NCBI GenBank assembly: GCA_013334545.1
Contig: JAAXXJ010000083.1
Span: 1 to 11,262, forward strand
Direction: 5' to 3'
DNA: 11,262 bases
Source of the DNA: Nitrospirota bacterium
Lineage (GTDB): Bacteria > Nitrospirota > UBA9217
The notes under the pieces are model-generated. The model was given only the letters and a program-made list of their open reading frames with translations, was not told the origin of the DNA and ran no database searches. This document shows positions 7,048 to 11,262 of the stretch, in pieces. A program made the position numbers and the translations under genes. How positions within the stretch are numbered: the first letter of the stretch is position 1; every line of letters starts with the position of its first letter.

Positions 7048-7790
7048 CACGGTCTATTTCCAACATCCACCCTTGTCGTGTACACTTTGCCTGTATCGAG
7101 GGAGAGCGCTATTTCTACTGCTTTTGGCAAACTGTTCCGCGATTTGTCCCACCCGGTATCAGTCCATGTCGTCCCGTTATCGGAATATGTTATTTGAAGG
7201 CTCTCCAACCGGTCGGTGATCTCGTACTCAACTCCTCCTTCAAGTGCCGGGATGTCCTTGCTGAGCTCCCGCTTTTCCCGCCGGAAGAGCGCATATCCCT
7301 TTCCGTCCGGTTTCTCCCTGAAAAAATAGCCCACTTCCCAAAGCTCCATCTCCTTGGAATCGCGTTTGCGCCAGTTCGTCAGTGTCGTAAGAGAAATGCT
7401 GTCATGCCGGATCTTCTCATTCCCTGCTCCGGCCACACCTTCCACCTCTTCTTTTTTCCCGTAAAAAATCGTGGGGACGGGCGGATAGATCCCATTGCTA
7501 TTAAGATATGCGTTGGCTATATCAACCGAAAGGCGGGCGATCAACGTTCGTACAATATCGGTCTCATCCCGGATCGCCTCTGCCTGTTCAATGTTCTTTC
7601 CTGCGGTGGAAAAGCTCGCATAGACCACGGTCATGATCACGGAAAGGATCGCCATAGCAAGAAGCACTTCGAGAAGGGTAAAACCTCCTGATTGCGAACT
7701 GCCGATGGCGGATTGCGGACGGTAACCAACATGTGCCGCCTTTGATCCTGAACCCGAAATCCTGAATCCGAAATCCAAAATGCTACTCAT
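7047..7790 (-). CDS. gspJ: Type II secretion system minor pseudopilin GspJ
   Basis: 247 residues, with the prepilin motif GG|FTLLEVLLAMAILS: cleavage is expected after Gly36, and Glu41 is +5. The body, with an early AGKNIEQAEAIRDETDIVRTLIARLSVDI helix and a C-terminal SLQITYSD...W motif, is typical of GspJ, which joins GspI and GspK at the pseudopilus tip. The ATG lies inside the end of gspI (8-base overlap). The leader is 36 residues, far longer than usual. It is written almost wholly in 7-bp repeats, translating as LDFGFRISGSGS in one half and RPQSAIGSSQSG in the other. Confidence 0.92.
   Translation of the reverse strand: MSSILDFGFRISGSGSKAAHVGYRPQSAIGSSQSGGFTLLEVLLAMAILSVIMTVVYASFSTAGKNIEQAEAIRDETDIVRTLIARLSVDIANAYLNSNGIYPPVPTIFYGKKEEVEGVAGAGNEKIRHDSISLTTLTNWRKRDSKEMELWEVGYFFREKPDGKGYALFRREKRELSKDIPALEGGVEYEITDRLESLQITYSDNGTTWTDTGWDKSRNSLPKAVEIALSLDTGKVYTTRVDVGNRP
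7690..7779. repeat. Facing heptamer arrays inside the gspJ leader region
   Basis: Plus-strand left array: GATTGCG, AACTGCC, GATGGCG, GATTGCG (7690-7717). Spacer of about 27 bases. Right array: ATCCTGA, ACCCGAA, ATCCTGA, ATCCGAA, ATCCAAA (7745-7779). The right array contains a 14-bp near-duplication (7747-7760 and 7761-7774, one difference). The two arrays are of opposite sense: CGGATT at 7709-7714 can pair with AATCCG at 7765-7770. All of this is coding in gspJ. Confidence 0.8.
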
Positions 7791-8226
7791 AGCTCTTCAG
7801 CTCCACCATCTCCTGCCGTTCGCCTTCCATCCAGAGCACCGCCACGCGCACTTCGGTGACCTTTACATTCTCCAATGGCTGAAGCAATGAAATCGATTGT
7901 TTCCATGCATAGTCCTTGAACTCTTCTTCCGGAAACTCCCCCTCGTCCTCTTTCTGAACGGTCATTCTTGTACTCGGAGCCAGAAGAGTCTCATTCATCT
8001 TGCGCGTTGCCAGCAGCGTCGCTGTCGTGATGTGGTCCGCGAGCATCACATCCTCCATGCCCCGGTTCTGCAATCCGATCAGCGACACCAGCACCATTCC
8101 CAGGATTGCCACCGCGACCATGACTTCGAGCAAAGTGAAACCTTTTGATCGCGGATTTCGGATTGCGGATTTCGGATTACAATCTGTCTTCCGCAATCCA
8201 CAATTCACAAGCCGCAATTGAGTCAT
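7783..8226 (-). CDS. gspI: Type II secretion system minor pseudopilin GspI
   Basis: 147 residues with the prepilin motif KG|FTLLEVMVAVAILGMV: cut after Gly29, Glu34 at +5. The size and the sequence (LIGLQNRGMEDVMLADHITTATLLATRKMNE) fit GspI, the initiating minor pseudopilin that binds J and K. The ATG overlaps the gspH stop (ATGA), and GGAGG lies at 8235-8231, 4 bases before it. This start is therefore well supported and the long leader is really translated. That leader (CGLRK...CNPKSAIRNPRSKG) is encoded by the heptamer repeats. gspJ starts within the last codons. Confidence 0.93.
   Translation of the reverse strand: MTQLRLVNCGLRKTDCNPKSAIRNPRSKGFTLLEVMVAVAILGMVLVSLIGLQNRGMEDVMLADHITTATLLATRKMNETLLAPSTRMTVQKEDEGEFPEEEFKDYAWKQSISLLQPLENVKVTEVRVAVLWMEGERQEMVELKSYE
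8151..8218. repeat. Facing heptamer arrays inside the gspI leader region
   Basis: Left array on the plus strand: GCGGATT, TCGGATT, GCGGATT, TCGGATT (8151-8178), an exact 14-bp tandem duplication. A 12-base spacer follows, then the right array CCGCAAT, CCACAAT, TCACAAG, CCGCAAT (8191-8218). GGATTGCGG (8160-8168) and CCGCAATCC (8191-8199) form a perfect 9-bp inverted repeat with a 22-base loop, extendable by one A-U pair. This is the cleanest example in the window. Confidence 0.9.
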
Positions 8227-8798
8227 CGTTCCTCCACATAGCCTTCGCGGAGTTCGGTGTTCGCGGTGAGCGGCTTCACGAGAAGGGAAAAATCCCGGTC
8301 ACTGCCGTCGCGGAGATGGATGATCGCATTCTCAACCCACCCGTCGGGAGTGAACAGGATATAGGGATCGTCGGGGTGGCTGCCTGCCTTGATGTCGCGG
8401 AACGTGGTCTGGCCGGAAAGACTTCCTTCCCCGGCGATGACCGACGTCGTCTTTTGGAACTCGCCTGCACTTTCCGAATGGATCTTGAACGATTCGGCCC
8501 AGTAGCGTCCGTCCTGGATATCGAACCTGAGACGGTATTCCATCTTCTTTGCCTGGGACTCTTCATGGAGGAAACGGATCATGCCGGTCAGGTGCCTGGC
8601 GCTTCGTTTCAGGTTGGCTTCTCCGATCTCTCCAAGCTTTGGGGCGACAAGCGCGATCATGACCCCGAGTATCGCGACGACGACTGCGAGCTCGATGAGG
8701 GTAAAGCCCTTCGATCGCGGATTGCGTAATGCGGATTGCGTATTTTTGTTCTCGATCCGAGGTCCGTGACCCGAGATCCGCAATAGCGTCCGTTGCAT
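8223..8798 (-). CDS. gspH: Type II secretion system minor pseudopilin GspH
   Basis: 191 residues from the ATG at 8798, one base after the gspG stop. The longer open frame reaching back to 8918 lies inside gspG and is not expected to be used. GGAG sits 4 bases before this ATG. The prepilin motif is KG|FTLIELAVVVAILGVM, with the cut after Gly31 and Glu36 at +5. The C-terminal FTPDGWVENAIIHLRDG is the conserved end of GspH, the minor pseudopilin linking the tip to the GspG filament. The 31-residue leader is unusually long and is encoded by heptamer repeats (RISGHGPRIEN...QSALRNPRSKG). The stop overlaps the gspI start. Confidence 0.92.
   Translation of the reverse strand: MQRTLLRISGHGPRIENKNTQSALRNPRSKGFTLIELAVVVAILGVMIALVAPKLGEIGEANLKRSARHLTGMIRFLHEESQAKKMEYRLRFDIQDGRYWAESFKIHSESAGEFQKTTSVIAGEGSLSGQTTFRDIKAGSHPDDPYILFTPDGWVENAIIHLRDGSDRDFSLLVKPLTANTELREGYVEER
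8717..8795. repeat. Facing heptamer arrays inside the gspH leader region
   Basis: Left array, plus strand: GCGGATT, GCGTAAT, GCGGATT, GCGTATT (8717-8744), a 14-bp tandem duplication with one difference. Right array: GATCCGA, GGTCCGT, GACCCGA, GATCCGC, AATAGCG, TCCGTTG (8754-8795). It runs in unbroken 7-bp phase up to the base before the gspH start codon. TGCGGAT (8730-8736) can pair with ATCCGCA (8776-8782). Confidence 0.82.
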
Positions 8799-8799
8799 G

Positions 8800-9234
8800 C
8801 TACTCCATCTTCCAGCTCTGGATGTCGGCGTTATTCCCTTCGCCGCCCTGCTCGTTGTCCGCGCCGTAGGAGATGATCTCGTATTCCCTCCCCTCGCTGC
8901 CCGGAGAAAAATAAACAAAATCCTTGCCCCAGGGGTCCTTGGGGATTCGCGCAGGCTTCAGGTAACCGCCTTCGCGCCATTTGTTCGGGATGCGGCCGGC
9001 TTCCGGCTTCTTGATGAGCGCATCGAGCCCCTGGTCGGTAGCCGGATAGAAACCGTTGTCAAGCTTGAAGGCATCCAATGCGCTCTCCAGCGACCGGATC
9101 TGCACCTTTGCGGCCTCGAACTTCGCCTTTTCCTCCTGCCCCAGGATCCTGGGCAGCACCAGCCCGGCGAGCAGCCCGAGAATAATGACCACAACCATGA
9201 TCTCAATAAGGGTAAAGCCTTTTTGGTTCTTCAT
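8800..9234 (-). CDS. gspG: Type II secretion system major pseudopilin GspG
   Basis: 144 residues from the ATG at 9234, which has AAGGAG 7 bases upstream. The frame is open further back to 9303, but that part has no ribosome site and is repeat-derived. The leader is only six residues (MKNQKG), cut before FTLIEIMVVVIILGLL with Glu at +5. The body has the GspG signature: NGFYPATDQGLDALIKKP, then KDPWGKDFVYFSPG. The calcium-binding loop reads SYGADNEQGGEGNNADIQSW near the C-terminus. GspG polymerises into the periplasmic pseudopilus that pushes substrates through the GspD secretin. Confidence 0.97.
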   Translation of the reverse strand: MKNQKGFTLIEIMVVVIILGLLAGLVLPRILGQEEKAKFEAAKVQIRSLESALDAFKLDNGFYPATDQGLDALIKKPEAGRIPNKWREGGYLKPARIPKDPWGKDFVYFSPGSEGREYEIISYGADNEQGGEGNNADIQSWKME

Positions 9235-9241
9235 GTGCAAT

Positions 9242-9247
9242 CTCCTT
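9242..9247 (-). promoter_or_regulatory. gspG: Shine-Dalgarno that fixes the gspG start
   Basis: AAGGAG on the minus strand lies 7 bases before the ATG at 9234. It favours the short GspG with a normal six-residue leader over the 23-residue longer frame. Confidence 0.85.
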
Positions 9248-9266
9248 AAGAGGATTTCACCCGATG

Positions 9267-9308
9267 CTGTTCCAATCCGCGTTCCGTAATCCGACATCAG
9301 CAATTGCT
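9267..9308. repeat. Heptamer array in the gspF-gspG gap (single sense)
   Basis: Read on the plus strand in 7-bp steps: CTGTTCC, AATCCGC, GTTCCGT, AATCCGA, CATCAGC, AATTGCT. The last unit touches the gspF stop codon at 9309. The units are of the AATCCGN type seen at H, I and J, decaying outwards. I see no clear facing array on the gspG side. Confidence 0.65.
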
Positions 9309-10526
9309 TTATCGAACGCCTGAGCTCATCTGGAGGATCGGCAGCATGATCGCGATGACGATGAACCCGACGACCAACCCCATCACGAGAATGATAATCG
9401 GCTCAAGCAGCGACATAAGCGCCGTGATGCGCGTTTCCACGGTGCGGTCGAAGGAATCGGAGATCTTGAGCAGCATCTTTTCGAGTTCGCCGCTCTTTTC
9501 CCCCACCGCGACCATCTGGATCACAACGGGGGGGAACAGGCCGCTTCTTCTCAGCGGGTCGGCGATCGACTCACCCTCCCGCACGTTCTCCCGCGCCTTG
9601 TTGATCGCGTCGGCGAGCACGGTATTTCCGACCACGCTTTTTACGATGTCGAGCGCCATGAGCGTCGGGACTCCGCTTTGGAGGAGCGTCCCGAGCGTGC
9701 GCGTGAATCGCGATACGGCGATCATCTTGATGAGGCTGCCGAACACCGGGAGCCGCAGGATCCACGCATCGAACCACGCCTTGCCCTCGGCCGTTGCGAA
9801 GTAGCGCCGGAGATAATAGGCGGCTCCCCCGACAGCGATCAGGATCGCCCACCACGCTGAGGACACGACCCTCACTACCCAGAGGAGCGCAAGGGTCATG
9901 AAGGGCAGCTGCTGTTTCATGTCCTCGAACATTCCGACCACGCGCGGCAGCACGAAGCTGAACAGGAAAAAGAGCACGCCCACGCCGACCACGGTCATGA
10001 TCGCCGGGTACGCAAGGGCCGCAGCGAACTTGCCGCGGAACCTGACCTGCTCGTCGAGAAAATCAGCAATGCGGGCGAGGGTGATCTCCAGTGTGCCGCT
10101 CGCCTCGCCGGCCGCCACCATGTTCCCGTAGAGCTGGGAGAAGACCTTGGTATTCGTCTTGAGGGCATCCGCGAAGGAAGAGCCCTCGCGTACCGAATCG
10201 CGCAACGATGCGAGCGCCCGCTTGAGCGGCTGGTTCTCCTCCTGGTCCACCAGCACGTTCAACGCCTCCATCAGCGGAAGGCCTGACGAAAGGAGCGTGG
10301 CGAGCTGGCGTGTGGCATTGGCGACATCCCCGGTGTTGATCCGCCCCCTGCCGAAGCTGAACTCGCGCGAGCGAGCCACTTGCATTGTGCCGCCCTCGTG
10401 TACCTCGAGGACAACGATGCCGTCCTTCTTGAGCTTTGCCTTGACGGCCTTCAGGCTCTCGCCGTCGAGGACGCCGGAGATGCTCCTGCCGCTGCTCGAA
10501 ACACCTTTATATTCGTAGACAGGCAT
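9309..10526 (-). CDS. gspF: Type II secretion system inner-membrane platform protein GspF
   Basis: 405 residues, full length for the family. Two homologous T2SSF domains (about 70-195 and 272-397) carry the paired motifs LLSSGLPLMEAL / LLQSGVPTLMALDI and AAGEASGTLE / AVGEKSGELE. Membrane helices are at about 171-195, 220-240 and 373-397. GspF is the polytopic platform in the inner membrane that couples the GspE ATPase to pseudopilus growth. The start MPVYEYKGVSSSGRSISGVLDGES is the usual GspF N-terminus, so it is secure. However, the bases before it are T7ACCC, with no Shine-Dalgarno. The 98-base gap from gspE holds facing heptamer arrays. Confidence 0.97.
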   Translation of the reverse strand: MPVYEYKGVSSSGRSISGVLDGESLKAVKAKLKKDGIVVLEVHEGGTMQVARSREFSFGRGRINTGDVANATRQLATLLSSGLPLMEALNVLVDQEENQPLKRALASLRDSVREGSSFADALKTNTKVFSQLYGNMVAAGEASGTLEITLARIADFLDEQVRFRGKFAAALAYPAIMTVVGVGVLFFLFSFVLPRVVGMFEDMKQQLPFMTLALLWVVRVVSSAWWAILIAVGGAAYYLRRYFATAEGKAWFDAWILRLPVFGSLIKMIAVSRFTRTLGTLLQSGVPTLMALDIVKSVVGNTVLADAINKARENVREGESIADPLRRSGLFPPVVIQMVAVGEKSGELEKMLLKISDSFDRTVETRITALMSLLEPIIILVMGLVVGFIVIAIMLPILQMSSGVR

Positions 10527-10530
10527 GGGT

Positions 10531-10610
10531 AAAAAAATCAGGGATCAGAACACAGGAGCCAGAAGCCAGGAGCACATCGACGCACAGCATGCTTTTCTTC
10601 TGACCCCTGA
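10531..10610 (-). terminator. Terminator- or attenuator-like hairpin between gspE and gspF
   Basis: On the minus-strand transcript TCAGGGGTCAGAA (10610-10598) can pair with TTCTGATCCCTGA (10550-10538) over 13 bases with one G-U pair. It is followed at once by seven T (10537-10531). The loop is long (47 bases), so efficiency as a simple intrinsic terminator is doubtful. It lies inside the operon, 4 bases before the gspF ATG, so partial termination or mRNA-end formation is more likely than full termination. Confidence 0.45.
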
Positions 10611-10632
10611 ATTCTGTCTCCTGACTACTGTG
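10537..10632. repeat. Facing heptamer arrays (NYCAGRA type) in the gspE-gspF gap
   Basis: Left array, plus strand: ATCAGGG, ATCAGAA, CACAGGA, GCCAGAA, GCCAGGA (10537-10571). Right array: TTCTGAC, CCCTGAA, TTCTGTC, TCCTGAC, TACTGTG (10598-10632), which runs through the gspE stop codon. The consensus differs from the AATCCGN type at the pseudopilin genes, but the 7-bp step and inverted layout are the same. Confidence 0.85.
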
Positions 10633-11262
10633 TCTCCTTCTGCGTCACCCGTACGACCTCATCGACGGACGTGACGCCCTTGAGAATGTTGTCCGCGCCG
10701 TCCTGACGGAGGGTACGCATGCCCTTCTGCATGGCGATGGCCTTGAGAGTGGCAGAATCGGTATTTTTCATGATGAGCTGGCGAATCTCGTCATCGACAA
10801 TCAGCAGTTCGTAGATCGCCTTGCGTCCGAGATAGCCTGTATTGAAACAGGTCTCGCACCCCTTGGCCCTGTACACGGTGGCCCCTGCGACGCCGGCCTT
10901 GATCTCGAGTTCCGCGATTTCTGCAGGCGTCATTTCATAGGGTTCGCGGCACTCCTTGCACAGCACGCGTACGAGGCGCTGGGCCAGGATCGCCATCACC
11001 GAGGACGAGATCAGGAACGGCTCGATCTTCATGTCGATCAATCTCGTCACGGCGCCGGCCGCATCGTTCGTATGGAGCGTGGAGAACACGAGGTGGCCGG
11101 TGAGGGCCGCCTGGATCGCGATCTCGGCTGTCTCCGCGTCGCGGATCTCGCCCACGAGGATCACATCGGGGTCCTGGCGCAGCACCGACCGGAGCCCGGC
11201 CGCGAAGGTCAGCTGGATCTTGGCGTTCACCTGGATCTGGCCGATGCCCTTGAGCTGATATT
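10625..11262 (-). CDS. gspE: Type II secretion system ATPase GspE, C-terminal part
   Basis: The frame is open from the right window edge to the TAG at 10627-10625, about 212 codons. The first visible residues are YQLKGIGQIQVNAKI, the conserved stretch just before the Walker B region of GspE. Then come LRQDPDVILVGEIRD (the T2S_E signature and Walker B), the His box STLHTND, and the paired CxxC zinc site (CKEC...CETC). The last part is LGRKAIYELLIVDDEIRQLI, usual for the GspE C-terminus. GspE is the cytoplasmic hexameric ATPase that powers pseudopilus assembly through GspL and GspF. The N-terminal domains and the Walker A are outside the window. The last codons and the stop lie within a heptamer array. 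Confidence 0.97.
   Translation of the reverse strand, partial: YQLKGIGQIQVNAKIQLTFAAGLRSVLRQDPDVILVGEIRDAETAEIAIQAALTGHLVFSTLHTNDAAGAVTRLIDMKIEPFLISSSVMAILAQRLVRVLCKECREPYEMTPAEIAELEIKAGVAGATVYRAKGCETCFNTGYLGRKAIYELLIVDDEIRQLIMKNTDSATLKAIAMQKGMRTLRQDGADNILKGVTSVDEVVRVTQKETQ

Noticed and set aside
7690..8795. CRISPR-like array
   Set aside because: The repeats are 7 bp, tandem without spacers, and partly coding. No repeat-spacer alternation and no cas genes are present.
8799..8918. N-terminal extension of the gspH frame back to 8918
   Set aside because: It lies entirely inside gspG in another frame, is low-complexity Arg/Ser/Thr sequence, and a good ATG with a ribosome site exists at 8798.
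9235..9303. N-terminal extension of gspG to 9303
   Set aside because: The ATG at 9234 has a clear AAGGAG and gives the normal short GspG leader. The extension is repeat-derived and lacks a ribosome site.

Overview
The window is a stretch of bacterial chromosome, moderately GC-rich, from a diderm (Gram-negative) organism. The gene content is an almost complete type II secretion system (T2SS) operon with a GspN-type last gene and a GspL that carries a PilN-like C-terminal half, next to two outer-membrane beta-barrel genes (one of the TraF-like/PorV-like kind). This combination fits Nitrospirota or Desulfobacterota ('deltaproteobacteria') better than Gammaproteobacteria. That placement is an inference, because there is no rRNA or other taxonomic marker here.

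Layout. (1) Positions 1-1029, minus strand: the first 343 codons of radA, cut by the window edge. (2) 1030-1292: a divergent regulatory region with a near-consensus sigma70-type promoter for radA, placed so that the transcript would be almost leaderless, and a second promoter for the outer-membrane genes with a 10-bp palindrome and ATGCATA repeats around its -10. (3) 1293-3351, plus strand: two secreted beta-barrel proteins, linked by an 18-codon ORF that overlaps the stop of the first and the start of the second. (4) 3398-11262, minus strand, converging on the barrels: gspE (C-terminal part only) -F-G-H-I-J-K-L-M-N. gspC and gspD are not in the window and may lie beyond its right end.

How it works together. 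GspE is the cytoplasmic ATPase, GspF the polytopic platform protein, and GspL/GspM the inner-membrane assembly scaffold. GspG is the major pseudopilin, GspH/I/J/K are the minor (tip) pseudopilins, and GspN is an accessory periplasmic protein. Together they drive folded proteins across the outer membrane.

The unusual part. Short arrays of 7-bp repeats, often as two facing (inverted) arrays around a short spacer, sit at most gene junctions of the gsp operon: E/F, F/G, the starts of H, I and J, and more weakly L/M. At H, I and J they are inside the coding sequence and make up nearly the whole prepilin leader peptide, which the prepilin peptidase removes. These leaders are 29-36 residues long, against 6 in GspG. 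The heptamers are free of stop codons in all six frames and encode a cyclic heptapeptide of the NPQSAIR type. At E/F the facing arrays form a 13-bp stem followed by seven T on the transcribed strand, which resembles an attenuator, and gspF behind it has no Shine-Dalgarno. I regard this heptamer system as the most interesting thing in the window.
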